60,000 nucleotides of DNA from contig OX485807.1 in the NCBI GenBank assembly GCA_950295325.1, positions 13,669,001 to 13,729,000 on the forward strand. The letters are read 5' to 3'. Origin of the DNA: Polytrichum commune (Eukaryota > Streptophyta > Polytrichopsida > Polytrichales > Polytrichaceae). How positions within the stretch are numbered: the stretch's first letter is position 1; every line of letters begins with the position of its first letter. Below the pieces are notes generated by a model. The model searched no databases. It saw only the letters and a list, made by a program, of their open reading frames with translations, and was not told where the DNA came from. The translations under genes and the position numbers were made by a program. This document shows, in pieces, positions 48,710 through 59,230 of this stretch.

Positions 48710-48829
48710 GGTGGAAATTATTTTGTACTACACCAGAGCCCACCTCCCATAGGAGGCATAACACCCAATACTGCATCTCGGATTCCCGAGATCAATATAG
48801 GGTTAACGGGCTCACATTCACGCCGGTAT
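48710..48829 (+). other. LINE 3' UTR with conserved hairpin
   Basis: The 120-bp 3' UTR shares ACTACACCAGAGCCCACCTCC and GGGCTCACATTCA.GCCGG with the copy at 19078-19200. Between them lies a 5-bp stem CCTCC/GGAGG (48743-48747 with 48752-48756), present in both copies with a 4-base loop CATA here and CAAA in the other. A 3' hairpin may be the site recognised by the reverse transcriptase. Confidence 0.75.
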
Positions 48830-50791
48830 GTATAATACAAGTGTTATCTTTTCTTTTCTTTTTCTTTTCTTTTCATCATCAATGTTAAAGTGCAAGTGTG
48901 ATTTTATTTTCTCTTTGACATAAGATAATATACAAAATAAAGTCTCGAACCCAAAAGTACACAAACCATGATATCTACACACGTGACGAGGGTCATAGCA
49001 ACACGGGCCCTTGAAACTCATCCCAAAGCCATACCATGGAACTTTTAACTTGAACATTGCGTGATTATAGAAACCTCGAATGTAGCGTACATACACATGT
49101 GACCATGCACTTCACCAAACCATGTTTCATCACCGTCCTCTTCATTGTGGGCCATTTCTACACAATAACTTATGATACATCAAGTAGTGTGAGATTTTGA
49201 AGTTCCATGGTCTCCTTGTTTTTAGTCAAGACCCACAATCCTTTTGAGGTGGGCTTGGTGCACAAATCTAGTAGACCATGAAATATCATCCATTGCATGA
49301 TATGTGCAACTCTTTGTACGTTCGTTCATCCATTCAAACTTTATTGGTCCCTTTGCTCCTTGAGCTCTAGTGTGATATGAAGTGGGACAATCTCAACAAT
49401 TTATTGATTCTAGATTTCAATGTGAAGAGCCCTTAATTTCCAAGGTAGGCGTGCCTAATTGATTCGGTTACTTCTCTTTATTGGACTCGTGTATTTGAGT
49501 AGTATGTGGTTAGGTGCAATCTAATAAGACACGTGTTGAAAATAAATTGGACTACATGCTCAAAATACAATAACCATTCTAGGCTCACACGGTTAATAAT
49601 TGAGGAAACTATATGACCATTTAATGAGGACGATAATCTTCACTTTGACAATGAATAAGACATTCAAATGAGGTCCAAAAACAATTACAAAACAATTACT
49701 ACGACTGGATTTAGATTTCCTAACCATCTCATACTAAGGTAGTTGGACCCGTATATTTGATTGGTATGTGCTTTAGTGAGGATCAAAGAGCAAACATCAC
49801 GAATACACATGTTTAAAAGAGATTGGACTATGTTTTCAAATGTTAATAACTTCTCTATACTCAAATAGTGTCCACAATTGAAATGAACTATGTATCTAGT
49901 TAAGAAATCAACAAACATGCACTTCCAATAATCACAATTAGAGCAGGGGAGGTCCGATTTTCTACCCCCCCCCTTTTTTTTTTTGCATATGTTTTATTGT
50001 AGATTCACTAATACAACATGAGTTTTCTTGTGTATATCTAATCGGTAAAAGTTGGAGAACATGAAAAAGAACCAAATTTTATCCACATACTTTAATTGTT
50101 TGTTTCATACCGTAGGAGAAGTTGGCTAGTAAAAAAAAAGTAACCATTCAAGATCCATCTACATTAACTTTATTTATTGAATGCCATGTGGGACCCCATG
50201 TAGGTTATCATCCATTCAATCTTCCTTGGTTGCGTAGGTCTTTGAGCTCTACACTCTTTATGATATTCAATGTCATGCATACTATTGACGATTACTCTAA
50301 GCTAAATGCCTAGAGGTCTTAAAGTGTTGCATATGCTAATTACCAACATGATATGGTTCGTTATCACATGTAATTTTTTTAATTAAAAACTACTCACATT
50401 ATGAAATTTAATGTAGCACATGGGATACTTGAGATGATAGTTTTGCATATTAGTATGTAAGGGGGGGGGGATATTATCAAGCATACGAATGGCAAGTGTC
50501 ATGTGTTAACATTTTAGTAAGCTTGTGCAAGAGGAAGACATTATTAATCATACTAATGTCAAGTGTCATTTGTGTACACTTTTACTCAACTTGTAGACCA
50601 ATTTGTAACATAAGCATACACCTCGTGACCTTCTTGAGCATACTCATGCCAAAACATTAGTAAGCTCACTCGAATGCCAAATGTCACGAGGTGACCCTAA
50701 TGGTGAAGTTGTTGATCATTAGTATAACCTATCATATGCCTCAAATAGGGTAAGTGATAATATCACACACTCATTACGCATGTGACATTGA
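48830..50791. other. Intergenic, repeats only
   Basis: No gene recognised. (TTTTC)n-type sequence lies at about 48847-48875, repeat-family copies at 49455-49840, a C/T homopolymer tract at about 49966-49984, and a G-tract at 50461-50470. Confidence 0.5.
49455..49840. repeat. Member of a dispersed repeat family (other copies near 1.4, 25.8, 33.6 and 34.6 kb)
   Basis: Shared blocks are GGTTACTT.TCTT.TTGGAC, TTTGAGT.GTATGTGGTTAG, ACAATGAATAAGA.ATTCA and GACTTGGATTT-like ends. The copy at 33540-33800 lies inside intron 9 of the Sec14-like gene and reaches almost to its splice acceptor. The family looks about 250 bp long, non-coding and diverged. I cannot define termini or a class. Confidence 0.65.
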
Positions 50792-51186
50792 AGGTGAGTT
50801 TCCATGTAGGCCGCTCGTCCATCATATTCTAGTGGGAATAAGGATAAACATGTCCAAATGTAGATGCAATATGGTGGGATAGGGTTCATATGTGCCAACT
50901 AGATACTCTCATCATTTGGGCTTATTTACTAACCTCCTCCTCCATGTTACGAAGGATGGAGTTCTAAACCATCTGACTTTAAATCTTCCAGTCACTGGCA
51001 CTTGTAAGTTAAAAAGTGCTTCAGTGGACGCATAAAAGCCTAGCCGCTCATGTCCGCGACCCTCCACATTCTAGTAGGCCACCTGAATGTGGTTGGTTGG
51101 AGGCTTATGCTTTGCTTATCTACAGGAGAACACCTCCAACCGAATATCTAGAATCTAGTGGGTGAGCGGCTGACATGGAAACTCAC
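50792..51186. mobile_element. TIR element (MITE) just upstream of the ribophorin II gene
   Basis: The left end AGGTGAGTTTCCATGTAGGC and the reverse complement of the right end GGGTGAGTTTCCATGTCAGC match over about 29 bp with few differences; the match runs on to GCCGCTC..CC. About 395 bp, with internal CATATTCTAGTGGG / AATCTAGTGGG also inverted. No coding capacity. A target duplication is not clear (TGA on the left, TAA on the right). It ends about 310 bp before the start codon at 51494. Confidence 0.75.
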
Positions 51187-51252
51187 CCTAAATACCATAA
51201 ACGGTTGGTGTAAAGTGCTCCAGACATGCCCTTTCACGATATATCCTTCTCC

Positions 51253-51288
51253 AGATACCCTCTTATACCCTGATACCGTTGATACCCG
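51253..51288. promoter_or_regulatory. GATACCC motif cluster upstream of the ribophorin II gene
   Basis: AGATACCC (51253-51260), TATACCC (51264-51270), TGATACCG (51271-51278) and GATACCCG (51281-51288) lie in a row about 210-240 bp before the start codon. The same core occurs upstream of the Sec14-like gene (27025-27098). Confidence 0.4.
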
Positions 51289-51493
51289 CTTACCGACCCA
51301 CCTATCTACCTTCGTGGTAAACTACCTACCTGCCACCCGACCTACATACCGACCCTGGCAAGCAACGTAGGGTGGGAGACTGAGGACTTGGGGAGTGCAG
51401 CTCTCGATCGTTTCTCGCAAGGCGTCGAGGGCTTTGCCGTCAAAATTTGGAGTTTTTATTGTTTCGTCAATCCTCAAGCCGACGGGGGACGCA

Positions 51494-54400
51494 ATGGATC
51501 CTTCACCACGTAAGTCTCACATTTCATTACTTCCACCTCCCCTCTCTACACATTGCTCTTGGTGATCGCGGTGAACTAGGGTTCTGTTCTCCAACCACCT
51601 TTGATCACATGGCATCATCCGAATCGCCGGTTCCAAAATACAGCAGCTCGGATTAAGGAAAGGAGAAGAATTCGACGCCGTGCTGTCTATGCATGTGATG
51701 ATGATGATGCTGCAAATCGCGGAAGTCAGTTTGGCTTCGCACATTATTGTCGGCAGTTTTGCACAAGAGATGAAGAGTGAGGGTAATGCGGTAATTTGGT
51801 CAGCCGATCCCTTTGGCTCCGAGTTTTCGAGCTTACAAGGCTCTTGAATGTGTCAGAAATGGGTGTAGTATGGGTAGGGTAGGTTAGATTAGGTTGCATT
51901 CGAAATCGTCATAAACCCTTTATTGAAATTAGGTCATGGGCAATTTGCGTCCAATGCATTGTAGTTCCTCCTATAGTGATAACTTTTTTATGAGAGTTTT
52001 TTGGATGAGATCCTCGTGTTGAGTTAATAAAGTGGAGGTTTGTGATGTGCAGGCCTGAGATTGGTTATGGTGGGAGTGCTTCTTGTACTGTCATGCATTT
52101 TAGGTTTAGCAACAGCTGCGGATGAAGGGTAATGTTTAAAGCGTAATGTTGATGATGTCTCTCTGTTATTTTATTTTTTCTGGTTTTGTATTTCTGTACA
52201 CATTTGACAGAGGCGGATTGTGGATGCGTTGTAGGTCAGTTGATGTGATCGAGCTGTGTGAAGTTGACGTGTCTGTAGGGCTTCTATAAGGCGAGGTTTT
52301 AGGCTAGAATTTTCATGAAGGGTTTGCCCAGGAAGCTGGTTACGTCAGTATTTGAGAATAATATGCGCAATTTACACTTTGCAGGCTGGTTCTTGAATTG
52401 GAATCTTACGCCCTCTCTTCAGAGTCTGGTGACAAGCTTCAGGTATTACATGACCTACTTCTGTATGTTCTTGGAAAGCTTGCTATGTCAATGGTAAAGA
52501 TCTTCTCTATATTTTGTAATAGAGAGAAGGATCTGGTTCTTAAACTGTGCTAGGCTAATTTTCTGTCAGTAACTTGAGTGTTTTCTTGTCAACCATCCCA
52601 TCTTTCTTATTATGCCACTTTGCCTCTCTGCTTTGTTGTATAGGGTGTTGATAAAGATTTATATGGTACACAAGGGTTTTGACATGGGAGATTATTGTGT
52701 AGGTGATCGTTACTCAAGATGGGTTGCCAGCACAGCCAGTCACAGTGACTCTTGTTTCCGCACACCGAGTGGGTGCTGACTCTGCCCCAATTTTGTCCAA
52801 TGAGGTACACATGTGGTGCTTTTGAGCTAATTTGAGATGATTTTGATTTGTTTTATGTGGCTTCTGGAATTTGATATTCTTGAACATAAGTATACCTGCA
52901 GGAATTGATGTTTTCTCACATGTTATCCACTGTTGATGCGTGCAGAAATTTGAGTCCATTGGAAATGGGAAGTACACATATGACCTCCTTTCGCACAAGC
53001 TTCCTTGGGGCAAGTACAAGCTTAAATTCGAGGTTTGATTAACTTTCAATTGGATGTGTTCATGCCTTGTCCACAGGTTTTGATTTGTTTGATAACTTGC
53101 AATGGCAGTCAGTCTGTTAAATATCATGAATTCTAGATGTGGGTACTTGTTTTCATAGTTGCGATGAAGTCTAATCTCGAATAACATACATTGAGGAGTA
53201 CCAGGATGGTGTACCTATGATTATTTGTAAAAATCTGAATCTGGTTCTATAAGGTGGTGGCACATAGGTCAAGAACCAAAGTTTTGAGTATGTATTGCAT
53301 GTGGGTGCAGGCAAAGCCTGATGCCATCCTGACAATGACATCAAAAGCGTCATTGACAACTACCATCAGTATCACTGCTCCCATCTCTGTGTCAAATGTC
53401 CAACTAACTGTTTTGGATTCTGAGACAAAACTCTCCGAGGCTGGGTAAGCTTCATATATTTTCATACAGTATTGGTTATTTTTCACTTGTGTCATGTCAG
53501 GATAGAGCAGCCTAGATGTTTTGGAAGTTGTAGGAAGAAATGCTCTTGTCAAGTTATTTAATGAACTTAGAAGTTGGTTTACTTAGATATTTCAAGTGAA
53601 TGACTCAGTTAAAGATTCAAGCAAGCTCCATACGCTTTATGGCCATTGCAGAAATATACTGCCTTATGTAAGCAGTTGTGATAGAGGCTTTCCTTACCTG
53701 ATACCACTTGGAGGGTTGTTGTGACCAATAAAATAATCCTTGAAAGACATGAATGTTCAGATTGGACTTCAACAAGAAGGAGACAGTCACATTGTCAGCA
53801 AGTCATTTACAGAAGCTTAAACTTACTTTTGAGCTCACATTGCCTTCAGGGGCACCTTTTAAAGCACAACAGGTGGTTGAACTCACACAAATCTACATCT
53901 TCGTTTCTTGGGTCCCCAGCTTTAGATTATAATGAATTTACATACTGATGACACTATCTATTTCACATCTTCGATTTGTACATGTCAAGTGTTTGAGGGG
54001 TTGAGTATCATTTGGGACAGGTATTCTTGAAATTACAACATGAGTCTGGTGTTGAGCACCTGTATCTACTGAAGCTCTCAGGAAAGCGCTACGAGCTCAC
54101 TCTGGTACACTTTCTATGCATGTGTGTTGACCCTATTTTGGTCTATCATTGTGGAAAAGTGCACTGTCATTTACAAATTTCTGAAGCTTTCTTAAATCAA
54201 AACCTACTAAATATCACTTTAAGATTTCAAGTGACCACCTATATGAACCAGTTATCATGTAGTTATCATTTGAGATCTTGATTGAATATGGTATAAATTT
54301 GTTGATAATGGTATCAGGACTTCCTAGGGATGGTTGAAAAGCTGAACTTCTTGTCAGGCGTCTATGGCATTGAGTTGATTGTGGGTGATGACATTATGGT

Positions 54401-56506
54401 GAGATCTCTCTCTTGCATTTCTGCAAACATTCATGCTATTTAGTACTATTTCAGTAGCTATGTTAGAAACACACCAGTTTGAATATTGTATATTCTGTCT
54501 TCTCATGTGTCCTAAATTCGACTGTTGTAGTGGAAAAATTTAACAACCATCTAAGGCTAGTCATTTTAGAATACTGTATGTCATGCCTTCTTATGGCAAC
54601 TAAATTTGAGTTTGCAAAAAAGGCTTTTCAAATTTTCCTGGATACAGATTATTCCCAGGGCACTTATTGGGAAGTGACTTCTGGCGCTCCAAAATTTTAG
54701 ACTAGGACTTCTGTTTTCTAATTTAGTTCCAATTTTGAGTATGCCTTAACTGGAAGCCAGCTTTGCAACTTGCATGTTATCATGTAACATTGAACAAAAG
54801 TCTCTGCTGCATATTATGTCATGTAGGAGAATCCATTTGTGTGGACTCTAGCTTCTCTAGACTTGGACTTGCCAGAAGGCCCAGATGGAACAGCACAAGC
54901 TTTGACAGGTCAAGAAGTTTCCTCAAGCTTTGGACCCAAGGCTGAGATTTCACACATCTTCCGACAGCCTGAGAAGAGACCCCCTACGTATCTTTCAACT
55001 GCTTTCTTGATCCTGACAGTGCTTCCATTGGCGGGTTTCTTTGTGGGGGTAAGTTTTGCACATGGAACCTACACATACCTATTGCAAGGTGTCATTTAGC
55101 AAAGATTTTGGAACATTTTGTTCTGATAGTATTGGGATGGACTGATTTCTAGTCACTGTATATCTTCAAGGGGCATTTACATATAACATGCAGTGGTTGT
55201 GGTTGTGGTTTCAACCACTATTATAAGTTTTCAATTCACATGACTTCTTGTAGTCTGAGAATGAATTCAATTTCAAACGATCGTCCCTCCTATTGGTGCA
55301 ATCCGTGGAGTGGCACTGGATTCTAGTGGAAGTTTGTCCAAGAGTAATTGCCTTCTAGAAATCTTCTTCCATACTTCTAGAAATTGCCTTGAAGTTCTCT
55401 TCCGGTGCCACATAGTAACTATAAACAAAATAGATACAAAGAAAGTCAACGACACCTTGCATCCTAGTTTAGCAAGGTAGAGTAAGTTGTGGTTATTGTT
55501 GTCATCAATACATCTTATCCCTCTTTATCCCTCAGAATTAGATGTAAGGAAGCAAAACTACACTGTCAACCACTGAAACTTTGGTTGTGTGTAAATGCCC
55601 CCTCTCAAGTCTTCATTGTCAATACCCAGAGTTAGTGGAAGCATAAGAGTTGGGGACTCATTCTGATTGTTCTGACTCAAGTTACGTACTTTTCTCATGG
55701 AGCAGCTACTGCAATTGGGTGTGAACTTGAAGATGCTCCCATCCAGTGGACTGCCACTGGTTTCAGCTCTTTCTTTCCATGGAGGAATCGCATGCATCTT
55801 AGGCCTCTACTTCCTGTTCTGGTTGAAGGTAAGAAGAAAGTCCATTCCTGTGTAAGATGTTATACAGAACTGATAAGAACTAACTTCTTGTGCACTTCTT
55901 TTGGTCCCTATTCTAATAGGACTGGTTGTAAGACAATTGCTCCAGTACTAAAATTTCAAGATGCATTGGTCCCGACCTTTACAGTAACCAAAAGTGTAAA
56001 TTGTCACCATTGTAGTTGCTTGTGACAACCACAGGCTCAAATGTGAAGTACAATACGCCTAATTGTGATCCTTACCAAAAGCAACCCCCAAATGATTCTT
56101 GCGTAAAATTAGCAGGACTTGAACATGACAGCCTAGGGTTAGTTTTGGATACACGTATAATCAACACTCTGAAACCTCATACTTTATTCAGACGGTATCG
56201 GAAAACTACATGTAAATTGTGTTGAGCTCCTCTTTCAATCATGAACAAGACGCAACAGAATATAAGGTCATCTAATAACAGTAAATGTGCTCTGATGCTT
56301 CAAAGAACAACTTTCACGTGTAGGGACTGAAGTTGCATCAGTCACTTGAGCAACTAATGACATATTTTATTTCTGTGTTTTTGTTGCAGTTGAATCTGTT
56401 CACCACACTGAAGTTTCTAGGATTCCTCGGGCTTCTGACCCTTGTTCCAGGATTCAATATCCTCTCCTACTTGGCCGACAGCACTACAAAGCTCAAGGCA
56501 TCATAG
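51494..56506 (+). CDS. RPN2: Ribophorin II / Swp1 family oligosaccharyltransferase subunit, short form, 12 exons
   Basis: Subunit of the ER oligosaccharyltransferase that N-glycosylates nascent proteins. Exons (GT..AG, phases consistent): 51494-51509, 52053-52128, 52385-52442, 52703-52804, 52946-53032, 53311-53444, 53761-53872, 54021-54104, 54318-54398, 54827-55048, 55706-55828, 56390-56506; 403 aa. A hydrophobic signal peptide spans about residues 7-28, and a lumenal beta-rich region about 30-300, including TLSASHLQKLKLTFEL, DFLGMVEKLNFLSGVYGIEL and FGPKAEISHIFRQPEKRPP. Three membrane segments follow at about 305-326, 342-363 and 367-388, ending in KLKAS. These are the hallmark C-terminal blocks of ribophorin II. 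Plant RPN2 is normally about 690 aa; the large N-terminal helical domain is missing, and intron 2 (256 bp) is too small to hide it. The architecture is that of yeast Swp1. Confidence 0.93.
51801..51870 (+). repeat. Intron-1 element shared with the Sec14-like gene
   Basis: Counterpart of 28103-28174, in intron 1 of this gene and in the same orientation relative to transcription. The flanking upstream part (GATGATGATGATGCTGCAAA, then a CGCGGAAG patch) is also similar to 28060-28095. Confidence 0.75.
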
Positions 56507-57691
56507 TCGTGCTGTTCAATAGAGGTTTATGTGCCTGTTTAGTTTTACCTGGTTAAGATGTTGAAGCGTAGTCCCAGTTTGGTCCTTTGTAGCTGACTAC
56601 TGGTTTCTTGCAGTGACTTTAGGTGGCTTCAGGTTTAGAGATTACATTGCTCAGAGTTAACGTGCTTCAGCTCTACTTGGTCATGCCTTTGGATTATTAA
56701 AAGGGACTAACGACCCTCATGACAGTGATTTATATATCTATATATGAGGGTGGATTTCTGCAACTATCCAGTGGTGTGTGGTCAGTGTCTCTGCTACAGA
56801 AAGCATCCTGAACAACTGTGTTCCTCGGAAGATCCACATAACATTGTGGCTTGAAGTAAGACACTTGTTACGTGACACTGGTCTATTTGATTATTGGAAT
56901 TGAAGTCTATCTTCATTTTGACTTGTATAAGTAATCTATTTCCACTCCGATTCTGAAACTGGAATTGTCAACCTTCATTATTTCTCAATCTCATTGAACA
57001 GCCAAAACTGCATATGGAGTTGGAAGTGTCCACAATGACCACCAACCTCACCGCACAAGGTCTGAGGTGTCAATCTCAGACCTTGAACAAGGGAAATTGA
57101 GTGTAATGGACTGATGCCATCCTCAATAAAGTCAAAATTGACAGTGTAGTTTCAAATGAATGTATAATGTTGAATGTGCAAGTCACATCCTCCAACATGA
57201 CGAGTACAATGAAAGGCACAATTGCATGTTTGTCTGTATGTATTAGTAGGTATTGGGAATGTAGACTATTCAATTGGCCACCAGTGCACGCATGTCAATA
57301 ACATGGTACCCGTGTAAAAAAATTGTAATTAATCCTGGCTCTTGAGTTATTGTTGAATTCCTCAGCCTTTAAGATTCGTTGATGCTCTTCATTATCGCAA
57401 GATCAGCTGACATTGTCTTTTTAATAGAGTATCGGTTATCAGTGTGGAGACTGTGTACCTATTTCAATAATTGAAGACCTATTACTGATTGACCTCTAAA
57501 TGTTGCAGACTGGTCAGCAGTGTGGCAAAATATGTACATGAAATCTCTGGACAGAATGCTTTTAAGCCACTTTTAAATGTTCAGAGCATTTTTGTCCAGG
57601 CTTCATGTTCAGATTGGACTTTGTCATAACTCATATTTCACCTCTGCAGACTGCTTCCAATCAGTGGGGAGTTTAGATTTTGGTGAATTTA
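56507..57691. other. 3' UTR of the ribophorin II gene and intergenic DNA
   Basis: The 3' UTR starts at 56507; its end cannot be fixed. No further gene recognised up to the MITE at 57692. Confidence 0.5.
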
Positions 57692-57838
57692 GGGCCATTT
57701 TACACGCGTGACCAGTGACCGAGTGAAAAAAGGATTCATGGTTTATTGCGGTCATGGTGGGCGGTCTAAAGACCACGACAAGAAAAATCCACGTCTTTTT
57801 TTAGAAGTCTTGGTCACGTGCCATAGTGTAAAGCGGAC
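57692..57838. mobile_element. Small MITE with GGGCC ends and TTA duplication
   Basis: Left end GGGCCATTTTACACGCGTGA; the right end reverse complement begins GTCCGCTTTACACTATGGCA and reaches CACGTGACCA. It is flanked by TTA at 57689-57691 and 57839-57841. 147 bp. Terminus style as at 16898 and 22276, with one substitution in the right-end GGCCC. Confidence 0.8.
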
Positions 57839-57841
57839 TTA

Positions 57842-58623
57842 GAGTAGGTTGAAGCATTTTTAATGAAGATTGGAAAGAAAAAAAAATCTAAAATTTGAGT
57901 AACTAAAAATAAGGTATGCAAAAATGAAATTCTTATAAATGAAATTTGGCTTTGCGTTTGACACAGTCCCCTTATTTTTTGTTGAGACATCCCATTTGTG
58001 TTCTCTCGCTACAAAACTAGGGGGAGCACCAACTACTATCCGTTTCTAAACATGTAGGGTTTCATGTCACTTTCTCATTCATGTCACTAACACTAACTGT
58101 AAACCTGATATTATTTGGCATTACTTGTGAAAGATTTCGGAGCTTACAACTTTATGAAATTGCAATTACTGTCACTTACTAAGTGATTTTCCATCCAAAT
58201 TTCAATCATCTATGACAATATTTCATTATAGGAATGTTAAGATGGGAAATATATCCAACTTTGTTTCAATACTCACCATGGATTTCATCCAAATTCAATC
58301 ATCCATGACAATATTTGTGAACTTATTCATAAGAAAAGTTACTAGAAAAGCTACCACAATGACACTAAATATCATATGACACTAAATACAATAGGAAATC
58401 TGGGATTAGGCTGGTTATTAGAACCAAATGTATACCATTTGGCATATTCTCAAATTTTGTTGGAAGAAGTTGCTGGCAACATATTTCAAAAAAAAATTAA
58501 AAATTGGCCACTCAAGTTTGTTCTTAAATGGAGGAGGTCACTACTCTAGAATATCATTGGAATGACATTGGTGCTCACTAAGCCACAAGTTCTTAACATT
58601 TTTACAAATTTATGTAAGTCATT
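57842..58623. other. Intergenic, no feature recognised
   Basis: AT-rich DNA; a direct repeat ATCATCTATGACAATATT / ATCATCCATGACAATATT occurs at about 58206 and 58299. No gene recognised. Confidence 0.5.
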
Positions 58624-58633
58624 GGCTCCAAGC

Positions 58634-59222
58634 CCCGGGTACGCAACTCCCATATTATACCCAGGGGGCATCGTACTTAAAACGGCTTAGAGGACGGCTT
58701 TTGTAAAAATTATATCAAACTATATCAAATTAAAATGATCAAAAATTTGGGTGAAGACCAAATTAAATAAAATGAGATGAAAAAAAAGTTGAGTAAAGAC
58801 CAAATTAAATAAAATGAGATGAAAAAAAAGTTGGGTGAAGACCAAATTAAATAAATGAGATGAAGAAAAAGTTGGGTTGCATATTTATTAAGCCTCCCAT
58901 TAAAATTATAAGCCACAAATAGTTGCCTCCCATTAAAATTATAATTCATTCACAATGTTAAAATTTTATTAAAAAGTCCAAAAAGTTGGGTAGCTTGACC
59001 TATGGTACCTGTATTAAAAAAATCATATAATTAGGTTTTTAATGCAATTATATGCTTCAAAATATATTCATTTCCTATATATAATTACATTTTTGGATTC
59101 CTTGTTAGAAGGGCTACAAGGGTTTCCTATATTGAAACAAATTGTATCACTCAATATTGGACTAAAACGCATTATAAGTGATTATAATCAGGACCATATA
59201 ATACGGGAGTTGCGTACCCGGG
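58634..59222. mobile_element. AT-rich TIR element with 8-10 bp target duplication and internal minisatellite
   Basis: The left end starts CCCGGGTACGCAACTCCC at 58634. The right end at 59222 is its inverted copy, the match continuing to about 27 bp with a few changes. It is flanked by CTCCAAGC on both sides (58626-58633 and 59223-59230), extendable to GGCTCCAAGC if the ends are placed two bases further in. An 8-bp duplication would suit hAT, 9-10 bp a Mutator-like element; the termini match neither consensus that I know. Non-coding, AT-rich interior of 589 bp. Confidence 0.8.
58747..58871. repeat. Minisatellite, three units of about 42 bp
   Basis: Units 58747-58788, 58789-58830 and 58831-58871 (42, 42 and 41 bp) share TTGGGTGAAGACCAAATTAA and ATAAAATGAGATGAAAAAA. 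A second short duplication, CCTCCCATTAAAATTATAA, occurs at about 58894 and 58925. Confidence 0.95.
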
Positions 59223-59230
59223 CTCCAAGC

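Larger units (their letters stand above)
36150..48829 (+). mobile_element. Giant APE-type LINE with RNase H and C-terminal finger/REL-like domain
   Basis: About 12.7 kb of strongly C/A-rich, G-poor plus-strand sequence starts with an abrupt composition change near 36160 and ends at GCCGGTAT (48829). The 3' end is defined by comparison with the minus-strand copy ending at 19078. Parts in order: C-rich leader (36150-38109), ORF1 (38110-40633), an inter-ORF region with 2A-like motifs (41070-42080), then ORF2 with AP-endonuclease, reverse transcriptase, connection, RNase H, CCHC finger and C-terminal domain (to 48709), and a short 3' UTR with a hairpin. No poly(A) tail and no clear target duplication are seen. 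Stops and frameshifts are numerous but most catalytic residues survive. The domain order recalls dual-endonuclease LINEs described in green algae (Dualen/RandI type); that is a comparison from memory. The 5' border is approximate. Confidence 0.9.

Noticed and set aside
58725-58949. Minus-strand frame with repeated ISFYLIWS units
   Set aside because: A direct consequence of the 42-bp minisatellite (42 is a multiple of 3); not a gene.
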